Below are positions 46,566 through 57,640 of a stretch of 64,000 nt of DNA, in pieces; the stretch's first letter is position 1; each line of letters opens with the position of its first letter. The stretch comes from Synaphobranchus kaupii. Lineage: Eukaryota; Chordata; Actinopteri; Anguilliformes; Synaphobranchidae. The notes below the pieces were generated by a model. That model had not been told where the DNA came from. It was given only the letters and a program-made list of their open reading frames with translations, and searched no databases. The position numbers and the translations under genes were made by a program. The stretch is from contig CM056379.1 of the NCBI GenBank assembly GCA_029718625.1, positions 67,884,670-67,948,669 on the forward strand. Reading direction: 5' to 3'.

Positions 46566-47359
46566 AGGGTGAACTCAGCTAAATTGGGCCATCAGGTAAA
46601 ATGGGCCAGATATGGTTGGAGCGTCTTGGTGCTTTCAGTTTTAATAGCCAATCGCTGCAAATGATTTCAAACTGTTGCCACAACAGTACTTTTCATGTTA
46701 CAACTGATTTGATTGGTCTGAGGTTACTAAGATGATCGGGACAATGCCTGATACAGAGACTGGTGAAGAAAACTGCATGGTGAGTGTCCTGACATGCTAA
46801 ATCTGACTTTTCAATGATAAGGTTGATATATCAATAAGAAACAAAGTAACATCTAGAAGCAATGGTTCGTGATCAATGTCTTGATAGCCTCTATCAGAAA
46901 AAATGCTGATATTTTGCAAGATAAACTATTTTCTTATGAAAATGCATTTTTAGTTACTGGCCCATTTTACCTTAACGTGTTAGATAAAATGGGCCGTTAA
47001 TTGTCAGCTAAAATGGGCCACCTTCTGAACTGAATTTCAACAGATATTTTGATGGTTCATGTTATTAAAAACTATTCAAATAATATTGAAATGAGTCAAG
47101 CCTGGATATGTCATATTAATTTTGTATTCAAATAGGACCCATATATATGCACACAAACATACACACACACACATAGGGACGCACGGAATGTTCAAAAAAT
47201 GACTTTTGTTTTATAATACAATTCCTGTTTTTTAATGTAAGTACTGTTGCCTTTTAATGTATTTTCTATTTAATATGTAATATATTTGCTTTTGTTAACC
47301 TGTTTTTAATTATAACACCCAAAGATCCAGCACCACATCATTCACACACATGCACGGAT

Positions 47360-47421
<62 letters not shown>

Positions 47422-47915
47422 TCAGAGACACACATACACACACAATGTTCAAAAAATTTGTTTAGTTTTTTAATGCAACTGCTGTTTTAATGTAGCCTAA
47501 TTACCTTTGCATTTAATGTATTTTCTATTCAAAATTTTATATATTTGCTATTGCTAAAAGTTTTTTTAATACAATTAATTTCTTGTTATGCCATTTTCAA
47601 ATAAAAATTAAATAAAGAACATTGTTGCTTTGGTCAGAATGATGGTTTTAATGTCACTGGCCCATTTTAGCTGAACAAGTGGCCCATTTTACCTGATCGG
47701 GGTCAGGTTGTCTGGGAGGGTGGCATCTGACACTTAAATAGCACTAGGAATTAAGCATTTATTTTTTATTACATAATTTCAACATAGTATGATAGAGGAG
47801 ACCTGACTTAATAAAAAAGAGACACATTTGGAAGTTGTGCATCTATTTTGATGTGTTCTAGATTGTGTTCTAGGTGATTTGGCAAAAAGTGGCCCAATTT
47901 AGCTGAGTTCACCCT
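46566..47915. mobile_element. 1350-bp transposon with ACAT duplication and TGGGCCA boxes
   Basis: ACAT at 46562-46565 and 47916-47919. Inverted ends AGGGTGAACTCAGCTAAATT / AATTTAGCTGAGTTCACCCT are perfect for over 25 bp. The box AAATGGGCCA or its complement recurs about eight times, in the ends and in two internal clusters (46960-47025 and 47665-47695). A (CACG)n tract lies at 47361-47421. No transposase. Superfamily unknown; a 4-bp duplication is unusual. Confidence 0.82.
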
Positions 47916-48511
47916 ACATCAAACTGACCACCTATTTTAATCGATGCGCACAAAGCCCTTTTGGCAAACATATTAATAATAAAAAATATATATCATTAGG
48001 GGTCCAAGCACGTAGCGCTGGAACCCTATTGTTATTGCTGGTTTTATTATTATTATTCCCACATTTGTTACAATTGCAGCAAAAACCACATGATAACTAA
48101 AGAGAATACCAAACCCGGACTACTTCGCTAGGACTAACCCGAGATAAGGAGGACTGGAGCACACAGAGCTCAGAGCAAAACAAAATATTTTAATGCGACT
48201 GACGTTTCGACGTCAACGACGTCTTCTTCAGAGTCAAAATGGAAATACAGACAATGCACCGGGAGGTATATAAATACCCTCCCATCAATTACACAAAATA
48301 AGGTGCGCATGTGTAGGACTAATAAATCTCGTCATAGATACCACATATACAATGTTATCTTCTTTAACAGGGTAAAGAGAAAACCGACAAATGTCATAGG
48401 TAAATGAACTAAATAATTGTCTATTGTGAACATGGCATAAAACAATATAAAAATGAAAATCAAAAAGCCTGTACACAAGTTACAAAAAACATGAAAGATT
48501 CAGCGACTCAT

Positions 48512-49599
48512 TTAACCCATTGGGTTCCACACTATTGAGTGTATGTATCCAGTACGCCTCCCTGCGGAGCAGTTGCTTAATAATATCTCCGCCTCTGGAT
48601 GATGAAGTGACTCTCTCAATACACCCCAAAATTTTAGAGAAGAGACAGAACCATGATTGGCTTCAGCGTAATGTCGCGCAATAGCATAGTCCATATTCTT
48701 AGACCGGATCGCGGTCTTATGTTCAGCAATTCTAAGTTTGAGGGCTCTCTTAGTCTGTCCGATGTAGATTTTGGAGCATATACATTTCAGCATGTAGATA
48801 ACATGGGTAGTGTTACAGTTAATAAAAGTGGTTATTTTAAATTCCTTGCCCGAACGTGGATGACAGAAGACTTTAATGTCATTAGAGTTAGAGCAATGGA
48901 CACAGTGTCCACAGCGATAGAACCCTCTAGGGGGCGTAGGTAGCCAGGAGGGTTTTGTCTGCGGACTACTCACCATGCTGTGAACCACCCTTATCTTTTA
49001 AGTTGTGTGGCCTTCTAAAGCACACTCGCGGAGGTTCGGAAGTAAATTTATTTAAAAGAGGGTCACTCTGGAGAATGGGCCAGTGTTTACCGGACAATGT
49101 TTTTAACTCTTCCAGCGACCGGACTGAACTCAGTGGAAAAGCAAATACGAGGAAGGGTAGCACGCTTAGGCTTTTTACAGAGGAGGGACTTCCTATCAGT
49201 ATGGCGGGCTCGCTCAATAGCGGCAGTAACGTCAACAATACTGTAGCCTCTTTGAAGAAATCTGCTACGCATCTGACAGATGTTGCTTTCAAATTCTGCA
49301 TCCGTGCTACAGTTGCGTCTCAAGCGCAAGAACTGTCCAATCGGTATATTACGTATCAGTGGACGGGGGTGATTGCTATCCGCTCTTAACAGAGTATTTC
49401 TGCTTAAGGGTTTACGGAAGATGGTAGATTCAAGTTTACCGTCATCACCTTTAAAAATAGTCAGGTCTAGAAAATTAATGGATCTCACGTCATGTTCCTC
49501 TGTAAAAGACAAATGACGATCTCTAGAATTCACATAGGCTACCTCAAGAAATCTTCAAATTCGAGTACAGTACCATCCCACACGAGCAGTATGTCGTCA
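48512..49599 (-). pseudogene. Penelope 2 RT thumb and GIY-YIG endonuclease, left arm
   Basis: Mirror copy of the right arm, but small indels split it: an extra base near 49090, another near 48990 and two near 48617 shift the frame (WGVLRESLHH in place of WGIERVTSSS). Otherwise nearly identical. Confidence 0.85.
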
Positions 49600-49679
49600 A
49601 TGTATCTACACATTGACGACATACTGCTCGTGTGGGATGGTACTGTACTCGAATTTGAAGATTTCTTGAGGTAGCCTAT

Positions 49680-50729
49680 GTGAATTCTAGAGATCGTCAT
49701 TTGTCTTTTACAGAGGAACATGACGTGAGATCCATTAATTTTCTAGACCTGACTATTTTTAAAGGTGATGACGGTAAACTTGAATCTACCATCTTCCGTA
49801 AACCCTTAAGCAGAAATACTCTGTTAAGAGCGGATAGCAATCACCCCCGTCCACTGATACGTAATATACCGATTGGACAGTTCTTGCGCTTGAGACGCAA
49901 CTGTAGCACGGATGCAGAATTTGAAAGCAACATCTGTCAGATGCGTAGCAGATTTCTTCAAAGAGGCTACAGTATTGTTGACGTTACTGCCGCTATTGAG
50001 CGAGCCCGCCATACTGATAGGAAGTCCCTCCTCTGTAAAAAGCCTAAGCGTGCTACCCTTCCTCGTATTTGCTTTTCCACTGAGTTCAGTCCGGTCGCTG
50101 GAAGAGTTAAAAACATTGTCCGTAAACACTGGCCCATTCTCCAGAGTGACCCTCTTTTAAATAAATTTACTTCCGAACCTCCGCGAGTGTGCTTTAGAAG
50201 GCCACACAACTTAAAAGATAAGGTGGTTCACAGCATGGTGAGTAGTCCGCAGACAAAACCCTCCTGGCTACCTACGCCCCCTAGAGGGTTCTATCGCTGT
50301 GGACACTGTGTCCATTGCTCTAACTCTAATGACATTAAAGTCTTCTGTCATCCACGTTCGGGCAAGGAATTTAAAATAACCACTTTTATTAACTGCAACA
50401 CTACCCATGTTATCTACATGCTGAAATGTATATGCTCCAAAATCTACATCGGACAGACTAAGAGAGCCCTCAAACTTAGAATTGCTGAACATAAGACCGC
50501 GATCCGGTCTAAGAATATGGACTATGCTATTGCGCGACATTACGCTGAAGCCAATCATGGTTCTGTCTCTTCTCTAAAATTTTGGGGTATTGAGAGAGTC
50601 ACTTCATCATCCAGAGGCGGAGATATTATTAAGCAACTGCTCCGCAGGGAGGCGTACTGGATACATACACTCAATAGTGTGGAACCCAATGGGTTAAATG
50701 AGTCGCTGAATCTTTCATGTTTTTTGTAA
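49680..50729 (+). pseudogene. Penelope 2 RT thumb and GIY-YIG endonuclease, right arm
   Basis: 350 residues without a stop: SFTEEHDVRSINFLDLTIFK, IPIGQFLRLRRNCSTDAEF, then CGHCVHC, TTHVIYMLKC, KIYIGQTKRALKLRIAEH (VIY..YIG core of the nuclease with the conserved Arg), and a long C-terminal part. RT motif C (IDDILLVWDG) lies just upstream at 49612-49640 but in another frame because of a 5-bp insertion (GCCTA) near 49675; the left arm has the same insertion. RT motifs before C are absent, so no polymerase is made. The lone GIY-YIG frame is intact. Confidence 0.85.
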
Positions 50730-50964
50730 CTTGTGTACAGGCTTTTTGATTTTCATTTTATATTGTTTTATGCCATGTTCACAATAGACAATTATTTAGT
50801 TCATTTACCTATGACATTTGTCGGTCTTCTCTTTATCCTGTTAAAGAAGATAACATTGTATATGTGGTATCTATGACGAGATTTATTAGTCCTACACATG
50901 CGCACCTTATTTTGTGTAATTGATGGGAGGGTATTTATATACCTCCCGGTGCATTGTCTGTATT

Positions 50965-51012
50965 TCCATTTTGACTCTGAAGAAGACGTCGTTGACGTCG
51001 AAACGTCAGTCG
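50965..51012 (+). ncRNA. hammerhead-like fold (Penelope 2 right arm), degenerate core
   Basis: CTGAAGA (50977-50983; canonical CTGATGA), stem II GACGTC/GACGTC, GAAA (51000-51003), stem III AC/GT around GTCA, and a GTC cleavage triplet. The same arrangement occurs on the minus strand at 48205-48231. One core base is changed, so activity is doubtful. Confidence 0.35.
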
Positions 51013-52528
51013 CATTAAAATATTTTGTTTTGCTCTGAGCTCTGTGTGCTCCAGTCCTCCTTATCTCGGGTTAGTCCTAGCGAAGTAGTCCGGGTTTGGT
51101 ATTCTCTTTATTCACTGGTCCTTCTGTTGAGCACCTATAGTTCCTTGTTTATATAGCCGGCTTGTAGCGCGTTTGGGATCACCCCCTTTTTACCACATGA
51201 TAACTTTTGCTGAAACTTTGCACACATGTAGAGACTGCGACGGGACACATGTACAATTTCAACCCAATTGACCTGATGGTGGCGCTATAGAAACAAATAT
51301 AATGTTTTGGGCTATAACTTTTGAACCGTTTGGCCTATCTTCAAAATTCCTTTTGCCTCATATTCCTTAGTTCGTGCCATTAGGACTGATGAGGTCCGCC
51401 ATATTGGATTTTTTTGTAAATTTGCATTTTGTGAAAAACCTTTAAAATCGAACTCCTCCGAGACCATTTGACATATCAACATGCAACTCACACCCTTTTG
51501 TTCAGGGGACAGTCCTCTCAGAATTGACGAATCGATTTTCCTGATATTCCAAATGTCCTGACCGCAGTAAGCCAATAAAAACAGTTCTGGGCGTGGCTAG
51601 TCACAAAAATGCTAATACCTCTTAAATTCTTCAATGGATATTAATGAAATTTGGTTTCTATACTTGCACTGACCTTATGAGCCAAACTCTAAAGTATTGG
51701 CTCAATAGAATCAAATGGTGGCGCTACAGAGCACAATATCATTATTCTTTAGACATTTAAAACTTGCTGTAGTGATCAATTTCCTCATCTGGAACATATG
51801 TATGTCCCATATATATCTTGGATTGGCTGCCATTATGGAAATGCTATTACCATTTCCCTCTGTCCCCAGTTTTGGCTAACCACAAAAGAGACAACTATGA
51901 AACTTAGTACCTTAGCACCTTAGTAGGAGGTAGTTTAATATGGCCACACAGCGATTTTGGCACTGATTGGCCACTTGGTGCCACTGTAACTGTCATTTGA
52001 ATTTCCAATATTCAAACAATCATAACCTCTGCCCCTTTGCAGATAGAGACTTACATTCTACATCAGAAGATGCCCCCCCCCCATGGACAAATCAATTGCT
52101 TAGGAGTCATAAGGTCCAACATTTTGTATTTTCAGCCATTTTTAATTTATTGAAAAGCCTTTAAAAAACATCTCCCCCTAGAGTGTTTGATCTATCAACA
52201 TGGAACTATCACCAATTTGTTCAGATAAAGGTCCTCTTAAAAGTTACGATAAAGAAATATTGGATATTTCAACCAACATGGCCGCAGTAAGCCAATAAAA
52301 ATTGACGTGGGCGTGGTTTACCACAGAAATGCTAATAACTCCAAAATGATTTGAAGCATATTGATGAAATCTGGAAGCTATACTAGCACTCACATCAAGT
52401 ATTGAATCAAATAGTGGCACTATAGAGCATAATATGTATTTATAATTCATAAATTCATGAAGAAATCACTGTTGTGTTTTAAACATTGAAAATTTGGTGT
52501 AGTGATCAATCACTGGGCCACCACAGGG

Positions 52529-52601
52529 TATCTGCTATGGCTTAGTGGTAAGATCAATGGCAATGGGATATGGCAGTCCCGGGTTCGATCCCCACCAGGT
52601 A
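52529..52601 (+). tRNA. tRNA-like fold, shortened, likely pseudogene or SINE head
   Basis: TATCTGC at the start pairs with ..CAGGTA at the end. An A-box-like GGCTTAGTGGTAAGA and a B-box GGTTCGATCCC are present; the T stem and loop are good. At 73 bases the anticodon arm is poor. It lies in the modular repeat, 288 bp before a longer relative. Confidence 0.5.
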
Positions 52602-52816
52602 GGCCCACCAAAGGTTACCGGTCTTTTCGACGAAAACAATGCGCAGTTTCACATTATTGCAAACTGCAAAGACAAAGAAATTTAACTATATTAACTATTC
52701 ACTGTTTCACTAGTACTTAAATGAGTGACACAAATAAAGTTTTAATGGAGTTATTATTTTTCCTGCCAAATTCTAAAATCAAAAATGCTCCATACCCTCA
52801 AATAATTGTTGTACAA

Positions 52817-52899
52817 TATCTGCAATGGCTTTGTGGTTATAGCAATTGCTTTTTAGAGCAATTTGATGTGGGAGACCTGGGTTCAAATCCCACCAGGTA
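52817..52899 (+). tRNA. class II tRNA-like fold (Leu-like), likely pseudogene or SINE head
   Basis: 83 bases: acceptor TATCTG/CAGGTA, D-arm-like GGCTTTGTGGTTATAGC, anticodon stem ATTGCT/AGCAAT with a TTTTAG loop, long variable arm, T arm TGGG-TTCAAAT-CCCA, and CCA directly following. The length and variable arm suit a leucine or serine tRNA. A 6-base loop and the repeat context argue against a functional gene. Confidence 0.5.
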
Positions 52900-53977
52900 C
52901 CAAAGGTTGCATTTCTTTTCGACAAAACAACATGCACTTTCTTATGCTTTTCACATCTACAAATCTTATTTTCACATTAATTCAACAAAAAGGATGTGCA
53001 TGTTATGCTTTTCACATACCAATGTGAGCTAGATGCTTACATCCTACCTAGATGTCTCTCCTCATTGGAAAACTCCAATGTTCTTAGGAGTCATACTGTC
53101 CACCTTTTTGTACTTTCTGCCATTTTCAATTTATTGAAAAACCTTTAAAAGACATCTCCTGCTAGACCGTTTGACAAATCATGGAACTTCCACTAATTTG
53201 TTAATTCGTAGGTCCTCTTAAAAGTTCTTGTAAAGAAAGTGGATATTTCAAACTGCATCACTGCATTAAGCCAATAAAAACTGATGTGGGCATAGTTTAA
53301 CACAAAAATGCTAATCCCTCCAAAATGGATTGAAGGAAATTGATGAAATTTGGTAGCTATACTAGCACTCACATCCAAAGCCAAACTCTAGAGCATAATA
53401 TTTTATAATATTTAGAAATTCATTAAAACTTGTTGTAGTGATCAATTTCCTCATCTGGAACACATATGTGTACTAAATGTATAGCCACCCTCTTGGATCG
53501 GCCGCCATTTTGGAAATACTATTATCCATTTTCCTTTGTCCCCAGTTTTGGCCTAACCACATGAGTGAGACCTATGTAGCTTTGGTGATGACTACATTGA
53601 GAGAAATAATCTGGCTGTTGAATTGTTGTATTTAGTCTCATTGTTGCACTATGTAAACTTTTCAGTATCTTCTATCTCCAGGAAAGAACAAAGAAATTGC
53701 ACATTTCATGAAGGTCTTCTCAAATTATTCAGTTTACCCAGAATTAACTGAAGGTGGTGGTCTGAAAACAGTTTGACCTTTTATACATCTTCATGTTTAG
53801 ACACTCATGTCATGCAGCTACATGTGTCTCACATATACCTTCCGAGACTCAATTGTAAAAGGAAACCAATGTAACATGATTACAACAAAATTACAACCTT
53901 TTGCTTGGACCCTGTGTATCGCTGCTTGCAGCCATATTTATTATTATTATTACATTGAATTTTATTCTATTTTTCAG

Positions 53978-54400
53978 TGCCCGAAGACAGCAGAAGAATG
54001 GAAGCTGGTTGCAAAGGGGTTCCAGGACTAATGGAACTTTCCCAATTGCATTGGTGCACTAGATGGGAAGCATGTCACCCTCTGCCCCCCACCTGGCATT
54101 GGATCAGAATTCTCCAACTATAAGCACAGATTTTCTATTGTGCCGATGGCACTGGTAGACACTTCCTCTATGTTGATGTCGGCTGCAATGGGCGAGTGTC
54201 AGGTGGCGGGGTGTTCAATGGGATCTATGGGATCAGTGCGGTGACGCCTACCTGCAACCCACCTGTGACCAGGCAGAGCCGTCCAAAGCCTTCCCCAAGC
54301 TGCCCTACCTTGCTCTACTAACCCCACCCAGCAGGCAAAACACAACCGAAACATCCTCTGCCAATATTTCAATTCTGATTTTGGTGCTGTTCCTTGGCAG
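53978..54400 (+). pseudogene. Harbinger-type transposase, catalytic exon, broken
   Basis: An acceptor (TTTTTCAG) opens CPKTAEEWKLVAKGFQD, a TAA (54029-54031) replaces one codon, then [21 protein letters not shown] with the first catalytic Asp (DGKH), [10 protein letters not shown]. After a shift near 54155 it reads [22 protein letters not shown], where the second Asp of the usual SDGGVF is now Gly. No third motif. An AATAAA follows at 54479. Same strand as the first exon at 41777-42081, so they may be parts of one element separated by later insertions. Confidence 0.8.
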
Positions 54401-54478
54401 CGGAACAAAATCTAGTGTGGCGTAGTTGGGTGTAGTATTGTGTAGTGTATTGGTGTAGCTGTGTGGTTATGTAGTGTA

Positions 54479-54484
54479 ATAAAT
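54479..54484 (+). terminator. AATAAA polyadenylation signal after Harbinger transposase
   Basis: AATAAA with a GTGTTTGTGT-rich stretch 25-35 bases downstream, suited to the end of the transposase transcript. Confidence 0.5.
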
Positions 54485-54539
54485 CTTTGTTTAACCATAT
54501 TCCCGTGTTTGTGTCTCCATCATCTCTTCTGTTCTGCAC

Positions 54540-54772
54540 TAGCCCTGAAGTACTAAGTATAGGGGTCTCTACTTAGTACTGAGAGAGGCTGTTATATCAT
54601 CACGTAGATTAGTCTATCACCCCAATGCTCGTAAAATGGCTGCTTGTGATCAAAAAACTAGATTTAAAAAAATACGTTGGATTAATCGGGAGAGAGACTA
54701 ACACCCACGCAATGATATAACAGCCTCTCTCAGTACTAAGTAGAGACCCCTATACTTAGTACTTCAGGGCTA
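54540..54772. mobile_element. 233-bp MITE with 60-bp inverted repeats
   Basis: TAGCCCTGAAGTACTAAGTA at 54540 and its exact complement ending 54772; similarity runs about 62 bp. TA at both ends suggests a Tc1/mariner-type or similar enzyme. Lies between the transposase and MADF exons. Confidence 0.88.
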
Positions 54773-54820
54773 GTTCTACACCTTAATGATGGGTAATAAC
54801 AATTGAAAGTAAATGCATAC

Positions 54821-55002
54821 CGTATCATCCACATTAGACTGTGAGTGCCTTTTCTTGATGTGAGGCTCCACAAACCACAACCCCCTCAGAATCCAGTCCT
54901 GCCTAGTCGTCTTCACACACCCTGCACTGCAAGAAGGTGGTATTTTTCTGCACCTATTGTACTGGGTGCAGAGAGACTGCAATTTCTTGCTCACTTCTTT
55001 CT
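54821..55002 (-). pseudogene. MADF-like exon 2 (Harbinger second protein)
   Basis: Acceptor TTTTTACTTTCAG and donor GTATGC bound 182 bp. The text KEVSKKLQSLCTQYNRCRK, TRQDWILRGLWFVEPHIKKR resembles MADF/Myb-like DNA-binding proteins that Harbinger elements encode beside the transposase. The first two bases complete a Glu codon begun in exon 1 (TGT G|AG), so the splice phase fits exactly. Ends NVDDT in phase 0. Confidence 0.65.
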
Positions 55003-55380
55003 CTGAAAGTAAAAACAAGTTAATGTCCACAGTACGTCAAACCAAAACATTTGAAAACATTCATATGCATATTTCAAGTGCCTATGCATCCATAGAAACA
55101 AAGAAAAAACAAACATTGTTTTAGATAGCTAACATAGTTCTAAAATTATTGCTCAGGAGACAGAGGACCATTGGCATGTTTATCCTTTCATTAATCTAAA
55201 TTTACCCCAAGCACTGGCTCATTTTACAGCCTACTCACACAGCTAACTGGCTACCAGTTACCACTCTCTGATATTGCCTAAGCTATGTTAGCGTTCTTGT
55301 TTTGGGATTCTTTGAAACATACTCACACTGTAGGAGCAACTTCACCCAACACCAAGCTAGCTACTTTGTAGCCCCAGTTT

Positions 55381-55611
55381 GTGCCCTCATGTATTCATCG
55401 TTTTATTTTTGCGTTGATGATGTATACATTCGAGTCACAGAGTTAACCATTGAATTTTTGTTGGAATTAATTCAAAGCAAAAGTCAAGAGGTCTGCTGCC
55501 TCTCGAGTTTTGCTTTGAATTAATTCCAACAAAAATTCAATGGTTAACTCTGTGACTCGAATGTATACATAATCAACACAAAAAATTAAACGATGATTAC
55601 ATGAGGCACAT
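55381..55611. repeat. 231-bp hairpin inside the MADF-like intron
   Basis: Arms of about 100 bp (55381-55480 and 55512-55609) are nearly perfect inverted copies around GTCAAGAGGTCTGCTGCCTCTC. MITE-like. Confidence 0.82.
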
Positions 55612-55749
55612 GCTACTGGCTACTTTTCCAATGCCAAGATCAACTGATGTAACGTTAATGTTAAACTAGAAGGCTAGCTAACGTTAGTAGCTCGCGATAA
55701 CATTAGTCAGCATACACATATGGAAATGAAAAAATAAAATGGTACCCAC

Positions 55750-55868
55750 CACATATCCCAAGAGCACTTGCTATGTCCCGAATAGCATTAATCTTTGAGA
55801 CTCGATTCTTCCTCTCTCTCCGCCGTCCAAAATTGCGCCATATTTTCCAATCCACTGTGCTGCTTCAT
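55750..55868 (-). pseudogene. MADF-like exon 1 (Harbinger second protein)
   Basis: Open from a TGA near 55869 to a G|GTGGGT donor at 55750. Reads DWKIWRNFGRRRERKNRVSKIN then AIRDIASALGIC, the first half of a MADF-like domain (W..F..R.RK.RVSKI..IRDIA..LG). It would bind transposon ends or bring the transposase to the nucleus, by analogy with Harbinger partners. No start codon is visible in this exon, so it may have been lost. Confidence 0.6.
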
Positions 55869-55869
55869 G

Positions 55870-56339
55870 ATTGGTTAAGAGAATATGTTTCCGCTATTAC
55901 GTAGCCTATGTTATAAAACGTTTGTAAAACTCAAGGCTTAAAACTTGACATGATCCGTTTCGGAAACGCCAGCCGATGAGAGCAGATTTACCTTGAAGCT
56001 AGAACATTTTCCTGATGCTGGAATATTATTTTATTGTAATTGTATCATACATAATATACACTGTATGGTGTCGTATCTCCCATGGAAAATACTCATTCCA
56101 ATTTACTGTGCATATGTGCTCGATGAATGTAAAATTTTCCTTGGAGTGAGTATGAATGTGTATATGCTTTATAATGGACAAAAAATATTTTATTCATTTT
56201 ATGACAGGTTTTGGGTAGGTTTGTGGACATATAGATATCTATTCCCCTTACTGATTAAAATAATGATGCAAAAGTGAGTTTTTTGAGCCAAAAAATTTGA
56301 TTTATAGTTAAATATATAATTATTTTATGAATTACAGCA
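55870..56339. other. no gene recognised
   Basis: AT-rich; a 94-codon frame at 55993-56277 looks random. Confidence 0.4.
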
Positions 56340-56597
56340 CTGCACAATTTAGCCATTTTGGATAGATTTGGAGACACTAAGGGACCACAGGGTACACTGC
56401 CTATATTTTGCATGATAGATCTTTAGTTCTGCTGGCATATCACCCTCAGATTTTGCACACTTGTGGACACAATTTGACATCTGTACAAAGGGATTAATCA
56501 ACGGTATAACAAACTATCTAACTTTCAGGGCATTCCGTCAGAAATCAATCACTTTATGACCTCACCCTAGATTTGAACAAACTTTTTAAAATGTTAA

Positions 56598-57418
56598 ATG
56601 GATTGCCAACTCTGCTGAAAAAGTGGTTTTCTTTATTTTACATTACTCCTCGTTATTAAAATAATCATCCACCAAGATTTCAGCCTTTAAAAACGTCTAC
56701 AGCTCAAAGAAATTAAGATTGAATAGTGTCACTTTCTGCCGACAATGCCATTCTCAGGACTGGGTGGCCGTGAAAACAAGTTAATATTCAGGCCACGCCC
56801 AAGAGCCTCTAGGCAAGTTATGTGCAGACTCGGAAATGCAAACACCGTTTAGCAAAACAAACGATAGCTAAATAGCCTAAAAAAGAAAGTGTGTGGTGCA
56901 AGTTGCAATCGTACCATATGTTTTAGCCACTGAACGAAAGAAGATCCGTTCATATAATACTAACGTTAAGCTCAGAGACCCACGTCTTTCAAATAATAAC
57001 TTTACCGATACCAGCTTTGCAACATACCTCACGGAAATACGCAAAAGTGGACGCTTCGAGCTACGCAAACGGTTTTTCTTTAGCCATGATATTTGTGAAA
57101 AACAAACCAGAGGAAAGCACACATCGAACAAGAAAGTTGTTTACTGTTGTTGCCTGGTACAGCATCCCTCGCTGCAACCTAAGGCTGCAACGCTCAGGTG
57201 AAAGGGAGGGCATAAAGAATTTCCAGATAGTTAATCATTGGCTGATAGGATTTTGATGACGTCCCGAATTCCGTTTTAATCCCGCCCGTTCAAAACCTTG
57301 ACTGATCAATTACAGGCATATCTTAATTTAGGCACATCACTTAGCACGGACATTTGGGTTATGTTTATTCCACCCCAGGATGACAACAATTAACCATCGA
57401 TTTGAGTTGGCAGTCCCT
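56598..57418. mobile_element. Kolobok-type element, 821 bp
   Basis: TTAA at 56594-56597 and 57419-57422. Ends ATGGATTGCCAACTC and GAGTTGGCAGTCCCT are inverted with two mismatches. A 102-codon frame (56893-57201) has no family features that I can name. The related copy at 60.5 kb has a short TTAAT-like site in place of this insertion. Confidence 0.78.
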
Positions 57419-57640
57419 TTAACTTATATGAGAGAGTGCTAGAATTACAAACAACGTCATCCATAATTTGGTCCAAAATAAATGAATATACAAATTAGGT
57501 GATTTTTTGTCCTTAAAGCTTAATTTGCAAAAAACACATTTTTTTTATATGTTATAGGGTAGACACTTCTTTATATATCCATAAGTTTTCATGTTGTGCT
57601 CGCTATCAGTTGAGCAACAGCAGACTTCTCAGCAATATTT

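Larger units (their letters stand above)
48099..51191. mobile_element. Penelope-like element 2, head-to-head inverted dimer
   Basis: A 14-bp target duplication, ACCACATGATAACT (48085-48098 and 51192-51205), encloses two copies of the 3' half of a Penelope-like element facing away from each other. Arms are 48099-49603 and 49610-51109 with a 6-bp centre (ATCTAC); the right arm keeps an extra 82-bp tail (51110-51191). Arms differ by a few bases and about 4-5 single or double base indels in 1.5 kb. Both are cut at the same point, just at RT motif C. Confidence 0.92.
47998..53940. repeat. long modular fish repeat with degenerate internal units
   Basis: Begins AGGGGTCCAAGCACGTAGCG and ends with the inverted GCTTGGACCC..GCTGCTTGCAGCC. 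Inside, phrases such as GCCAATAAAAAC..GGGCGTGG and TGATGAAATTTGG recur at about 51570, 52290 and 53270, and AGTGATCAATTTCCTCATCTG at about 51773 and 53434, so it is a set of diverged units of 700-1000 bp. A Penelope palindrome is inserted at 48099-51191. Two tRNA-like folds lie at 52529 and 52817. No protein recognised outside the Penelope part. Confidence 0.65.

Noticed and set aside
47361..47421. Regular repeats considered as a CRISPR-like or satellite array
   Set aside because: Simple (CACG)n microsatellite with no spacers; the window is eukaryotic.
48653..48943. 96-codon plus-strand frame, mirrored at 50268-50558
   Set aside because: Antisense shadow of the Penelope GIY-YIG gene in both palindrome arms.
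56893..57201. Possible THAP or transposase exon in the 821-bp TTAA element
   Set aside because: No C2CH spacing or other family motif; the frame looks random.
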